Part shown: positions 1 through 8,635 of the stretch, piece by piece
Numbering within the stretch: the first letter of the stretch is position 1
Layout: each line of letters starts with the position of its first letter
NCBI RefSeq assembly: GCF_033878955.1
Contig: NZ_CP138858.1
Coordinates: 2,755,001-2,819,000 of the forward strand
Reading direction: 5' to 3'
Length of the DNA: 64,000 nt
Origin: Coraliomargarita algicola
GTDB taxonomy: Bacteria; Verrucomicrobiota; Verrucomicrobiia; Opitutales; Coraliomargaritaceae
Notes under the pieces: model-generated
What the model saw: the letters and a program-made list of their open reading frames with translations, nothing else
What the model was told of the DNA's origin: nothing
Databases searched by the model: none
Translations under genes and position numbers: made by a program

Positions 1-449
1 AACACCGCCTCACGCAACCCATGAACTAATAAAAGATCTTCCGCCTGGCGCGATGAAATCCCAACCCCCGTGTGTTGCACAAACTTTCGCACCCGATGGC
101 ATAGCTCTTGGTTCGTCCCATCAAAGTGCAACAGAAACAAATCATCTTCAACCTCTAACCCGGTCACACCCGCCCCCACACGATCCACTAAGTCCTGCAT
201 CGCCCGACGCCCGGGGACCAAAACTGCCCCCCTCGAATCCAAGCCAGCGCGCTCAAGATAAAACGCCACTAAGTCCACAATAAACTCGTGCTGCACAAAG
301 CGCGGGTACCCCGACTTCAAAGCATTGATAACGCGCGGCTCACGCTCTTCGTAGCCGCGCACATCGGCCATCGTCGGCAGACTACTGACGACTGCATGGG
401 GACTAGCTGGACATGTTTCACCCAGAGGATAGTGTCTAAGAGAGCTCAT
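1..449 (-). pseudogene. Cystathionine gamma-synthase-like PLP enzyme, N-terminal part, frameshifted and cut by window edge
   Basis: Reading down from the ATG at 449, the first 72 codons resemble the N-terminal extension of the long (fungal-type) cystathionine gamma-synthases: a PLG-x-E start, PHAVVSSLPTMADVRGYEE and SGYPRFVQH. A run of six C on the plus strand (227-232) then breaks the frame, and the original frame meets TGA about 40 codons later. Removing one base at that tract restores an open frame to the window edge, reading AVLVPGRRAMQDLVDRVG and then LFLLHFDGTNQELCHRV. The enzyme would join an activated homoserine to cysteine in methionine synthesis, using PLP. The catalytic lysine lies outside the window, so the reaction is inferred from the N-terminus only. 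It may be a real pseudogene, a slippage-controlled gene or a base-count error. Confidence 0.6.
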
Positions 450-554
450 TGGTAGGAAATAAAACTAGCTACAAAAAAGGCTTAATGCCATTTGGCGAGC
501 ATGGACTCGATCACAATGATATCGAGAATAGATGAAAATCCACACAACAACACA

Positions 555-597
555 TCTGATCGAATAATTCACATCTGGCTCGATTCAGCCGATCAGA
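555..597 (-). other. Inverted-repeat leader upstream of the metB-like gene
   Basis: On the minus strand, about 105 to 150 bases before the ATG at 449, an 8-base arm TCTGATCG (590-597) pairs with CGATCAGA (555-562). Inside it a GGCT/AGCC hairpin (577-590) can form. The rest of 450-720 holds no gene I can support. A structured leader is possible upstream of a methionine gene, but it matches no riboswitch class that I recognise. Confidence 0.2.
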
Positions 598-720
598 ACA
601 TTCAAATCCCCAAAACGGAGCACACCACCCCAAGGTCCCTCCCTCCACTGATTAGCAACTTGCATTTGAATTGACCCCACAATTACCACTTAGCAGTATA
701 CGAAATTCGCAAGATTACAA

Positions 721-1575
721 ATGGGCTCATCATACACCAACACCAAGCGTAAGGGCGGGAAGCCTACTCAAATCCAAAGGCTATCGAAACAAGCGCTCTA
801 TTTGGGTGCAATTTTGCTAGTCTGCGCGGCCATCTATACCGCAATCAAGTCAATCGGTAATTCAGATCAGTCCGACGCATCAACTCAATTCCCACACGGC
901 ACCATTCGAGAACTGACCTCACTCAGAGCATTCATGCCCGCCTACCTATCCGTTAACTGCAAAGAGCCACTACTGGAAAGTATCCGAACAATTCGAATCG
1001 CAGGCACAGTCGAAAGCGACGGTAACAGCGAGAATTTTGTCTTGGTAAAAATGCGCCCAGATCGAATGCTATTCAACCTCGACCGCGTCACACATGAAAT
1101 CACCTACGGAATCATCGGCCCGGAAGTCTGGGAGCGGATTCGAATACCCAAAAAAGATGACATCCACACTATGATCGAAGGAGAAGCCGCCGAAGCTTGG
1201 CGCGCTCAATCCCATTTTTTCGACCGCATCATCGAAGCACACTTAGGCAAGGGAATCATTACCGGCATCGAAGCAGCCGACTGGAACGGAAATGACTGCC
1301 TCAAAGTCCACATAACCGATGCCAACGAAAAAAGGGTAGAAACATTCATCGACCCCTTCACGATGTATCCGATTGCAGAAAGACAAATCTTGAGCAATGG
1401 CAGTATTCAACAGAGCGAATTTTTCGATTATCATGATGTCGACGGCATTCCAATTCCCTTCCATATCATCGCCTCCGTGAATAACACAATCACCACCCGC
1501 ACGCGAATCGAACGAGCAGCAATCAATACTGGAATCATGTCGAGACTCTTCGAGGTGCCAGATTCCCTACGGTAG
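721..1575 (+). CDS. Membrane-anchored LolA-like hypothetical protein, copy 1
   Basis: This 284-residue protein has a basic N-terminus, one membrane segment at about residues 26-42 (LYLGAILLVCAAIYTAI) and a long extracytoplasmic part rich in beta-strand patterns. The alternating strands, and phrases such as ETFIDP followed by DVDGIPIPF, recall the LolA/LolB-like outer-membrane lipoprotein-sorting fold. That is a resemblance, not an identification. A clear paralogue lies at 2621-3478, sharing DRIIEAHLG, ETFIDP, the DVDG-PIPF stretch and the ending TGI-S-LFE-PDSL. Only the LysM amidase gene separates the two, so a local duplication is likely and a shared role at the envelope is reasonable. No catalytic motif is visible. 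Confidence 0.75.
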   Translation: MGSSYTNTKRKGGKPTQIQRLSKQALYLGAILLVCAAIYTAIKSIGNSDQSDASTQFPHGTIRELTSLRAFMPAYLSVNCKEPLLESIRTIRIAGTVESDGNSENFVLVKMRPDRMLFNLDRVTHEITYGIIGPEVWERIRIPKKDDIHTMIEGEAAEAWRAQSHFFDRIIEAHLGKGIITGIEAADWNGNDCLKVHITDANEKRVETFIDPFTMYPIAERQILSNGSIQQSEFFDYHDVDGIPIPFHIIASVNNTITTRTRIERAAINTGIMSRLFEVPDSLR

Positions 1576-1591
1576 ATCGAGCCCTCTGACT

Positions 1592-1615
1592 TTACAGATG
1601 ATGAATCATCTGTAA
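1592..1615. repeat. Perfect 11-bp inverted repeat
   Basis: Arms TTACAGATGAT and ATCATCTGTAA are separated by two bases. The element lies between the stop of the LolA-like gene (1575) and the start of the amidase gene. It is AT-rich and lacks a clear T-run, so it could be a weak terminator or an operator. Confidence 0.45.
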
Positions 1616-1646
1616 TTTGGATACTAGTCAACGACCATTCACCGAT

Positions 1647-2540
1647 ATGCACCTCCCCCGCCGAGAGTTTTCCAAACGTGCCAGCCTAATCGTCCTAGGC
1701 AGCTTAACTGGACTCAAGCTTAGCAACGCTCATACGACATACACTGTTCGCAACGGCGATACCCTCGGACACATTGCACTCAAATACGGCGTCAGCACAT
1801 CAGAACTCAGAAAACTAAATAAGCTCACAGGTGACCTAATTCGAGTTGGACAAACGTTAAGCATTCCAACACAAAGCGGACAGGCAGCCACCACGTCAGC
1901 AAGCAACACCTACACGGTCAAAAATGGAGATACACTCGGAGGCATCGCACTCACGCATGGCATCAGCATCAGCGACCTAAAACGTGCCAACAACCTTTCC
2001 GGCGACAGAATCTTAATTGGTCAGAAGCTGCAAGTGCCCGCAGCCAGCCCCATGGAAGACTTACTGGCTCAGGTGAAAGCCGAAACCGCCAAGATCCATG
2101 TCCGCACCCAGAACTGGAAACGAATCGTCGCCCATCACAGCGCGATTAAGTACGGCAACGCAGCCATCTACGACCGGGCCCACCGCAAGCGTGGCATGAA
2201 AAACGGACTCGCCTACCACTTTGTTATCGGAAATGGCATCGACTCCGGCGATGGTGAAATTGAAATCGGCCCTCGCTGGACCAAACAATTACTCGGCGGC
2301 CACGTAAAAAACTATCATATCAACCTAACCGCTATAGGCATTTGCCTGGTCGGCAACTTCGAGACCAGCCACCCCACCCATCGCCAGCTCGCCGCCTTCA
2401 CGCAGCTGATGGATTGGCTGCGCGGCGAAGTCATCCCTGGCGCAAAACAATTTGCCGGACATCGCGACCTACGAGGCGAACAAACCATTTGCCCAGGTAA
2501 AAACTTCCCACTCGCTGCCATGCACGCACGCTATGACTGA
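1647..2540 (+). CDS. LysM-domain N-acetylmuramoyl-L-alanine amidase/PGRP-like protein, probable Tat export
   Basis: From the ATG at 1647 the protein has 297 residues. It begins LPRREFSKRASLIVLG, a twin-arginine signal, which is why this ATG is preferred to the upstream TTG at 1617. Two LysM domains follow at about 31-74 and 88-132, each with YTV-NGDTL and a closing IGQ/VGQ-L-(I/V)P. The C-terminal domain (about 150-290) has the amidase_2/PGRP pattern: HHSA, a YHFVIGNG strand, and AGHRDL followed by CPGKNF, giving the likely zinc ligands His, His and Cys. It should bind peptidoglycan in the periplasm through LysM and cleave the bond between muramic acid and the peptide. The flanking LolA-like paralogues suggest an envelope-maintenance cluster. 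Confidence 0.85.
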   Translation: MHLPRREFSKRASLIVLGSLTGLKLSNAHTTYTVRNGDTLGHIALKYGVSTSELRKLNKLTGDLIRVGQTLSIPTQSGQAATTSASNTYTVKNGDTLGGIALTHGISISDLKRANNLSGDRILIGQKLQVPAASPMEDLLAQVKAETAKIHVRTQNWKRIVAHHSAIKYGNAAIYDRAHRKRGMKNGLAYHFVIGNGIDSGDGEIEIGPRWTKQLLGGHVKNYHINLTAIGICLVGNFETSHPTHRQLAAFTQLMDWLRGEVIPGAKQFAGHRDLRGEQTICPGKNFPLAAMHARYD

Positions 2541-2620
2541 GACAGTCCTGACCGTCACAATAAGTTTGCCCTAACAAGCGCTGAGGCCGATACTCTAACG
2601 AAAATATACAAAACATAGAA

Positions 2621-3478
2621 ATGGGCTCCCCCTATACCAATACCAAGCAAGCGAGTGACCAGCCTAGTAAACTCCAAAGACTGTCAAAGCGCATCCTCTA
2701 CATTACGACGTTTGCACTCACCTGTGCAGCAATCTATACCGCCATACAATCTACCCGCGCCCCCGACACGAGCACGGCCGAAACTCAATCGCCCCGCGGC
2801 AGCATTCAAAAATTGCTAAACCCAGAAACTTTTATGGCTGCCTATCTCGCAATAAATTGCAAGGCACCGCTCCTCCAAACCACACAAACCATACGTGTGA
2901 CAGGAAAAATCGACGACGGCACAAAAAATGAAAACTTTGTGCTCATCAAAAAACAGCCGGATCTAATGCTATTCACAATCAGCCGTGAAGCACACCAAAT
3001 AACTTTCGGCGTAAACGGCCAAACAGTTTGGCGACGCATCCGCACACCAAACCGAGAACCACATTCAACAACCATCGATGGCAGCGAAGCCCAAACATGG
3101 AAATCACAAGCTCGCTTCTACGACCGAATCATCGAAGCCCACTTAGGTAATGGCCACATCACAGCGATCGAATCCGCCGAATGGGAAGATAGCGAGTGTC
3201 TAAAAGTACACGTAACAGACGCCGAAGGGGAAAAAATTGAAACTTTTATCGATCCTCAAAGCATGCACCCGCTTGCTGAGACGCAAACGCTCCCCGATGG
3301 CACACTACAAAAAACCCTATATTCTGATTATCGCGATGTCGATGGCATGCCGATCCCCTTTTTCATGACAACTTACATCAATGATAAAGTCATGAATCGC
3401 ATACAACTCAATAGCGCCTCACTCAATACTGGAATCATTTCTAAACTTTTTGAAATACCAGACAGCCTTGCAAAGTAG
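2621..3478 (+). CDS. Membrane-anchored LolA-like hypothetical protein, copy 2
   Basis: A 285-residue paralogue of the product of 721-1575, with the same architecture: hydrophilic start with TNTK, one membrane segment at about 26-44 (ILYITTFALTCAAIYTAI), then an extracytoplasmic domain. Shared landmarks are AAYLAINCK near residue 80, FYDRIIEAHLG, ETFIDP, DVDGMPIPF and the PDSL ending. The two diverge most in residues 45-70 and in charged loops. I see no enzyme motif. A role in sensing or carrying an envelope ligand is possible from the LolA-like strands, but this is inference. Confidence 0.75.
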   Translation: MGSPYTNTKQASDQPSKLQRLSKRILYITTFALTCAAIYTAIQSTRAPDTSTAETQSPRGSIQKLLNPETFMAAYLAINCKAPLLQTTQTIRVTGKIDDGTKNENFVLIKKQPDLMLFTISREAHQITFGVNGQTVWRRIRTPNREPHSTTIDGSEAQTWKSQARFYDRIIEAHLGNGHITAIESAEWEDSECLKVHVTDAEGEKIETFIDPQSMHPLAETQTLPDGTLQKTLYSDYRDVDGMPIPFFMTTYINDKVMNRIQLNSASLNTGIISKLFEIPDSLAK

Positions 3479-3644
3479 ACACGCTCCCATCCCTGGGAAC
3501 TTCAACCGAAAAGCTAGAGCTATAAGCAGTTACTGCTGGCAATCATAACACACAATTTAAACGAAGCAGTCGAGGCATTACTATTCAACTTCCAGATAGG
3601 ACTGGACCTTCTGTATACGCCTGTTGAAACAAAGCTTAGCCGCA

Positions 3645-6188
3645 CTAGCGCTCCAAGGTGCCGCGGGTCACGCCGAGTTGATTGATCAGTTTGAGTTCTT
3701 TCCAAAGATGCTCCGCGCTGATCTCTCCAGCGAGCAAATCGGCGTAATGCTGCATGGTGCGGCGCACTTCCTCACCGGTCTCATTGAGAAACTCGATACG
3801 ATAGGCACCGGCGCCTTGGGCGGTCATTGACTCAATGTACTCGGCACCGGTTTGCGCCTTGGAATTAAACAATGTATTGCGGCAACCGGCATCGGCTTTG
3901 AGTGGGTGCAGGGCTCCCACGCGATCCTTGAGCTGCACTTGGTGACTGTCGCAGGGGCGTCCGCAATCGCGAAAATCCTTACCTTCGGAGAGAAAGGCAC
4001 AAAAGACGCAGTGCTCCATGTGAAACATCGGCATGTGCTGGTGCAGGGTGATCTCGAAACTGCCGGCAGGTGAATGACTCAGAAGTGCATCCAACTGCGC
4101 GGTGTTGAGATCGTAGGATGCGGTCAAACGCTCCAATCCCCAGCGCTCGATAAAATAGGCGGCGCTCAGGTGATTGGCGACGTTCAAAGAGAAATCGCCG
4201 CGCATGCGATAATCGGCCAGCGCGGTGAGGTGCTCGTGGTTACGCGCGAGAAAACCGTCGGCGCCACAGTTGAGCAGTTGCTTGATTAGAAAGTCTTCGC
4301 CCGACTTAAACATGCGTGGCGGCGCCACCCAAATCTGGCGCGTGCGACCATCGGCCTCCTCGGCGCCTCGGGCTTGCGCCACGGCCGCGGCGTATTTGCG
4401 CGGATCTTCTAACTCGAGGTATATCTCGTCGTAGGGCAGTTCCAGAGCGACCGCGAATTGCTCGGCATTGCGCACGTAGGGAATCAAATAAGGGCTGCTT
4501 GCTTTGCCGACAGCTGCGGGTTCGCCGATAGTAATCTGCGGCGCTGGGTTCATTTGCCAGCGCAGCGGCTCAGCGCGGTGCGCCATCAGTAAGTCGACGG
4601 CATTACGGCGCAATTGATTCAAGGCAGACACGGGCAACATGCAGTCGCCCGCCAAATCGATGTCCAAATCGCCCAGGTAAAAAGCACTGCCGCCCAAGCG
4701 TCCGAGTTGCTTGCGCAGCATCGCCTCGTCGAGTGGTTTGTTGCGCGCTGCTTGCAGTTCGGGCTCTGACTGTGCTTGAGCGATGTGCCCTTCGTCATCG
4801 CGCAAGGTCAGGCTTAGCGGCGCGCCCACCCGCCCGCTCACACTGGCATGGATCGGACGCTTGTAGTTCGGCTGCTCGACCTCGAAGCTTTGACGCAAGC
4901 TCTTATCCAGCGCGGGGTCGGAGGTCTTGTAAACCACCTGCCCGGGCTCGACGCGCTTCCAGTTGATCGAGCCTTGGAAGAAGCGAATGAAGCTCTCGTC
5001 GACATTGGTATCCACAGATGTGATACGACCCCCTTCTTCGTGTTCATCAGGGCGACCGCGATCGATCACCACGCCATCGCCAGCTTTGAGCGGATGTTCC
5101 AGCCGCAGCCAAATGCCGTCGCGCTCAATGCGGTCGATCACCCCCAGTCGTAGGCCGCGCTTTTTTCCGAAGCGGGCATGCACTAGTTTTTGATTATCGA
5201 TGCCGCCCAACCATCCGGTCGACAGGCCACGGGAGAAAGTCATTTCCAGCGCGTAGCGCCCCTCAGCCTGACGGTAGGGCGCGGGCGTATGCGCCGCTTC
5301 GCCATGCCGACGCGTCCAGGCATCATCCAATGCCTTACGATACACACTCGTGACAGCGGCCACATACTCCGGCGCCTTCAAGCGGCCCTCGATTTTCAGA
5401 CTCGCCACCCCAGCATCGATGATCTCGTCCATGGCATCCAATCCAGCCAGGTCTTGCGGACTCAGTAAATAACGCCGATCTCCGAGATCGACGGGCTCGC
5501 CATCGCTATACAAGCCGTAGGGCAGACGGCAGGCCTGCGCGCACTCACCGCGGTTGGCCGAGCGGCCCCCCAGCGACTCACTGGTCAGGCATTGCCCCGA
5601 GTAAGCCACACAGAGCGCCCCGTGCACGAAAATTTCCAAGGGCATATCCAAGCCCTTGTTCAGAGTCTTTTCTTTGATAGCATGCACCTCCTTGAGCGAA
5701 CACTCACGCGCCAGCACCACGACGCTGCTGCCCAGCTCTTCGGCAAAGTGCACGCCCGCCTCGCTGGTAACACTCATCTGGGTCGAAGCATGAATCGGGA
5801 AGTCGGACGAAATTTTACGAATCAACTGGCAGATGCCCACGTCTTGCACGATGGCAGCATCCACGCCGGAGCGGATGATCGAGCGCAGAAAGCTCTCCGC
5901 GTCTGCGAGCTCATTAGAGAAGACCAGCGTATTAAAGGTCACATAGCCCCGCACACCACGCCCGTGCAGATAGGCCATCAGATCCGGCAGGTCGGCCTCG
6001 GTGAAATTCTTGCCCCGCATGCGCGCATTAAAACGATCCAAGCCGAAGAAGATCGCATCGGCCCCATTTTCGACAGCCGCGCGGGCGCACTCCCAATCCC
6101 CCGCAGGCGCGAGAATTTCTGGCTTTTGTAAAACGGCGTGTGATCGATCCTGATCTGCGCCGAGGCGTTTTGGTATGAGTTTGGGCAT
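3645..6188 (-). CDS. Peptidase U32 family protein (RlhA/YdcP-like)
   Basis: This 847-residue protein has the U32 signature. The N-terminal barrel starts EILAPAGDWECARAAVENGADAIFFG, followed by IHASTQMSVTS and the family motif region FVHGALCVAYSGQCLTS with the cysteine-rich NRGECAQACR, then SLKIEGRLK. The long C-terminal part, with further cysteines (HCVFCAFLSEG, CGRPCD and a later ADAGCRNT), matches the extended members related to E. coli RlhA, which hydroxylates a cytidine of 23S rRNA with prephenate-derived chemistry and iron-sulfur help. Substrate is inferred from family resemblance only. The name peptidase is historical. It follows creC on the same strand with an 85-bp gap and may be cotranscribed. 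Confidence 0.85.
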   Translation of the reverse strand: MPKLIPKRLGADQDRSHAVLQKPEILAPAGDWECARAAVENGADAIFFGLDRFNARMRGKNFTEADLPDLMAYLHGRGVRGYVTFNTLVFSNELADAESFLRSIIRSGVDAAIVQDVGICQLIRKISSDFPIHASTQMSVTSEAGVHFAEELGSSVVVLARECSLKEVHAIKEKTLNKGLDMPLEIFVHGALCVAYSGQCLTSESLGGRSANRGECAQACRLPYGLYSDGEPVDLGDRRYLLSPQDLAGLDAMDEIIDAGVASLKIEGRLKAPEYVAAVTSVYRKALDDAWTRRHGEAAHTPAPYRQAEGRYALEMTFSRGLSTGWLGGIDNQKLVHARFGKKRGLRLGVIDRIERDGIWLRLEHPLKAGDGVVIDRGRPDEHEEGGRITSVDTNVDESFIRFFQGSINWKRVEPGQVVYKTSDPALDKSLRQSFEVEQPNYKRPIHASVSGRVGAPLSLTLRDDEGHIAQAQSEPELQAARNKPLDEAMLRKQLGRLGGSAFYLGDLDIDLAGDCMLPVSALNQLRRNAVDLLMAHRAEPLRWQMNPAPQITIGEPAAVGKASSPYLIPYVRNAEQFAVALELPYDEIYLELEDPRKYAAAVAQARGAEEADGRTRQIWVAPPRMFKSGEDFLIKQLLNCGADGFLARNHEHLTALADYRMRGDFSLNVANHLSAAYFIERWGLERLTASYDLNTAQLDALLSHSPAGSFEITLHQHMPMFHMEHCVFCAFLSEGKDFRDCGRPCDSHQVQLKDRVGALHPLKADAGCRNTLFNSKAQTGAEYIESMTAQGAGAYRIEFLNETGEEVRRTMQHYADLLAGEISAEHLWKELKLINQLGVTRGTLER

Positions 6189-6273
6189 GAGTGTCTGGCT
6201 ACTTTTATTGAGCTAAACCCTCAAAAGTGAAGAGCGAAAACACGTCCCCGAGCGACAGCCCGCATTTTGTCGC

Positions 6274-7707
6274 TCACAATTGCGGCAAACGAATCACCGC
6301 TTCGGCGCCGGCCTGCTGCTGACGATTCCCCACCTGCAAGCTGCCTCGGTGCAGTTCGACAGCTTCGCGCGCAAAGCACAAGCCCAGCCCCGAGCTCCGG
6401 CGCTCACTGTGAGGCCGAGGCAAGGAATAGAAACGATCAAAGATGCGTTCGAGCGCAAATTCTGGAATCCCGGGCCCCTCATCGCAGATGGAAATCGCGA
6501 CCTGACGCCCCTCCAGCCAGGCTCGGATTTCGATGCGCCCCTCCAGCGGTGAAAAATCGATGGCGTTTTGCAGCAGGTTATTGAGCGCAGTCTCCAACAG
6601 GAAGCGCTCCCCCTCGACCCTGCACTCGTCCGACAGCTGCAGCTCGAAGTGAATCTTTTTATTCAGTCGGCTGGACTCGTGATGATTCACGATACGCCGG
6701 ATCAACGCACTCAGCTCGATCTCGACGGGATCGCCCAGTTCGGTGCGATTTTCCAGCGAGGCCAAGGCCAGCAGTTGATCCACCAGATTTTGCAAGCGAG
6801 CGGATTCTAATTCAATGTTCGCCAGAAATTGTGTGCGCTTCGCCGCGGGCAGGTCCTCCTGCAACAATTCCGCCGCCCCACGGATCCCGGCAATCGGCGA
6901 CTTCATTTCATGCGTCAGCGACTGCACATAGGACTCCACATATTTGCGGTTTTCCAGAGCCTCGCGCATCGCCTCAGTGCTTTCCCCGAGAATGCGTAAA
7001 TGCCGCCCTGGCATGACCGGCGCCGGCGGACGCTCTCCCCGCGAGACCGCGGCCGCATAGGCGGTCAATCGCCGCAGGGGCTGAGTCACCCATTTCGAAA
7101 GCAGCCATCCCAGCAAAAGCACCAAGCCCACCGCCAGCAGTCCTAGTCGAATCAAGCGCTGCTTGGTCTCGATGATAAAGAGCAACATGCTGCGCTGCGG
7201 CTTATAGACGGTGAGCACGCCGATGATTTCGCCGTCATTCACAATCGGTGCGCCCACATACATCACCGAAGAGGTCGGGTCGGCCTCATCCAAGCGAGAA
7301 GAGCGGGCGCCATACTCCCCGCGCAATGTGCGCGCCACATCCAGATAAATACTAAAATCCTCGCCCACCTGGCCCACCACTCCGGAATCGTAAATGAGCC
7401 GCCCCGCCGCATCGGTGATATAAAAGTCCATCAGCACTTTGTCCTTCATCAGATTATAAATCTTGGCATTCAGCGGCTTCGCTTTGACTGACTCCATACC
7501 AGAACGCCAAGCCTCCGGCGCAAGAATCGCATGCCCGCCCTGATGCGATAAGAGGGCCGCCAAGATCTCCGCCACATCCACCATCGGCTCTTCGGTCGCT
7601 TCCAAATACTGGCGCTCGACCCGATCCAAGATCGGATTCAGCAAGACCGCGAAACCAGCCAAAGCCATCAGCGCGAGGCTGATCAATATGCGATTGGTTA
7701 AACTCAC
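6274..7707 (-). CDS. creC: CreC-like sensor histidine kinase
   Basis: The GTG at 7707 overlaps the TGA of the regulator gene by four bases, so it is the likely start and gives 477 residues. The order is TM1 (about 5-24), a periplasmic sensor with the CreC-typical stretch GEYGARSSRLDEADPTSSVMYVGAP, TM2 (about 190-212), HAMP, and HisKA with LTHEMKSPIAGIRGAAE (phospho-acceptor His266). The ATPase domain follows with NNLLQNAIDF, DEGPGIPE and SSGLGLCFAREAVELHRG. It autophosphorylates at the inner membrane and passes phosphate to the CreB partner encoded just upstream. The resemblance to CreC of the CreBCD envelope and metabolic stress system is strong along the whole length. The signal is not evident. 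Confidence 0.9.
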   Translation of the reverse strand: MSLTNRILISLALMALAGFAVLLNPILDRVERQYLEATEEPMVDVAEILAALLSHQGGHAILAPEAWRSGMESVKAKPLNAKIYNLMKDKVLMDFYITDAAGRLIYDSGVVGQVGEDFSIYLDVARTLRGEYGARSSRLDEADPTSSVMYVGAPIVNDGEIIGVLTVYKPQRSMLLFIIETKQRLIRLGLLAVGLVLLLGWLLSKWVTQPLRRLTAYAAAVSRGERPPAPVMPGRHLRILGESTEAMREALENRKYVESYVQSLTHEMKSPIAGIRGAAELLQEDLPAAKRTQFLANIELESARLQNLVDQLLALASLENRTELGDPVEIELSALIRRIVNHHESSRLNKKIHFELQLSDECRVEGERFLLETALNNLLQNAIDFSPLEGRIEIRAWLEGRQVAISICDEGPGIPEFALERIFDRFYSLPRPHSERRSSGLGLCFAREAVELHRGSLQVGNRQQQAGAEAVIRLPQL

Positions 7708-8432
7708 CAATGCTCTCTCATCGAATATCCAATGCCACGGTGTGTGACAATCGGATCCACATCGGCCCGCAAAGCTTTCAGTTTGGCCCGCACGGATTTG
7801 ATATGGGTATCGACCGTGCGCTCCATCGAGGCGTCCGGCTCCTCCCATGCGAGGTCCATCAACTGCGCACGCGAATACACACGGCCCGGCTTTTCGATCA
7901 GCGCGACCAAGAGGCGGAATTCATAACGCGACAAAGTTAGCAGCGAACTGTAGTAACAAATCTGCCAACGCTCATAATCAACCTCGAAGGGCAGCCCTGA
8001 ACGCGCCCGCGGAGCCACCGCATTCGGCAGCGGCACAGGCGGCGCGTTCAACTGCGCGCGGCGGATGTTGGCCCGCACCCGCGCCGAAAGCTCACGTGGA
8101 CTGAAAGGCTTGGTCACATAATCGTCCGCGCCCAATTCCAAGCCCACCACCCGATCCACCTCCGAGGCGCGCGCCGTCAAAAAGATCACCGGCACCTGAC
8201 TGCGCAGCCGCAAGTCACGACACAGGTCGAAACCATTCATATCCGGCAGCCCCACATCCAAAACCACCAAGGCATACTGCGTCGCCTGCAGATGCGCCAA
8301 AGCCTCCCCGCCCGATGCCGTGTGATCGACCGCAAAGCCCTCCGACTCCAAAGCATACACAATGCTATCACGAATCGAAGGCTCGTCCTCGACGACCAGC
8401 ACACGGGGCAGTTTATCAGAATGAGAAGTCAT
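7704..8432 (-). CDS. creB: CreB-like OmpR-family response regulator
   Basis: From the ATG at 8432 the product has 242 residues: a receiver domain (VLVVEDEPSI, phospho-acceptor Asp59 in ALVVLDVGLPD, Lys in YVTKPFSPRE) and a C-terminal OmpR/PhoB winged helix ending RVYSRAQLMDLAW and VDTHIKSVRAKL. The open frame continues upstream of 8432, but that part runs into a half REP element (8480-8505) and has no regulator homology, so the shorter start is chosen. It overlaps creC by four bases, which indicates translational coupling. In other bacteria CreB activates creD and related envelope genes; here creD lies directly upstream on the same strand. Confidence 0.9.
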   Translation of the reverse strand: MTSHSDKLPRVLVVEDEPSIRDSIVYALESEGFAVDHTASGGEALAHLQATQYALVVLDVGLPDMNGFDLCRDLRLRSQVPVIFLTARASEVDRVVGLELGADDYVTKPFSPRELSARVRANIRRAQLNAPPVPLPNAVAPRARSGLPFEVDYERWQICYYSSLLTLSRYEFRLLVALIEKPGRVYSRAQLMDLAWEEPDASMERTVDTHIKSVRAKLKALRADVDPIVTHRGIGYSMREHW

Positions 8433-8479
8433 TTTATACCAAAACCTAACAAGCAAAGGAACCAATTGAAATGCAAAAC

Positions 8480-8505
8480 GTAGGGGCTTCACTTGTGAAG
8501 ACCGC
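8480..8505 (+). repeat. Half REP palindrome (copy E)
   Basis: A 26-base arm identical to one half of the 74-bp REP element found around menE: GTAGGGGCTTCAC followed by TTGTGAAGACCGC. The opposite arm is missing. It lies between creD and creB. Confidence 0.75.
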
Positions 8506-8583
8506 AGTTGATGGAACACATCACCAAGCTTCTCTCCACTCTTCATCACGAGTCCGCGATATTCATCACCCCGAATTTCTACA

Positions 8584-8635
8584 CACTCCCTACTTTCCAC
8601 TCCCCACTCCCCACTCCCTACTCCCCACTCCCTAC
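8584..8635. repeat. Tandem CCACTCC/CTACTCC repeat at the creD 3' end
   Basis: Seven- to eight-base units of the form ACTCCC(C/T) repeat about seven times across the stop codon of creD. One unit provides that stop (CTA at 8618-8620 on the plus strand). Related units recur in the polX linker at 51069-51155. Confidence 0.6.

Noticed and set aside
634..655. GTGGAGGGAGGGACC on the minus strand, reminiscent of the 5' part of a SAM-I riboswitch upstream of a methionine gene
   Set aside because: The rest of the SAM-I core (the GATGAA-type turn and the GGCAACC strand) is absent and the helices do not pair.
5592..6131. A 179-codon open frame opposite the U32 gene
   Set aside because: It mirrors a strongly conserved U32 coding region, has no ribosome site and no family likeness; it is a shadow.
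8432..8600. Upstream extension of creB to 8600
   Set aside because: The extension is encoded in part by a half REP element and has no receiver-domain similarity; the ATG at 8432 matches the family start.
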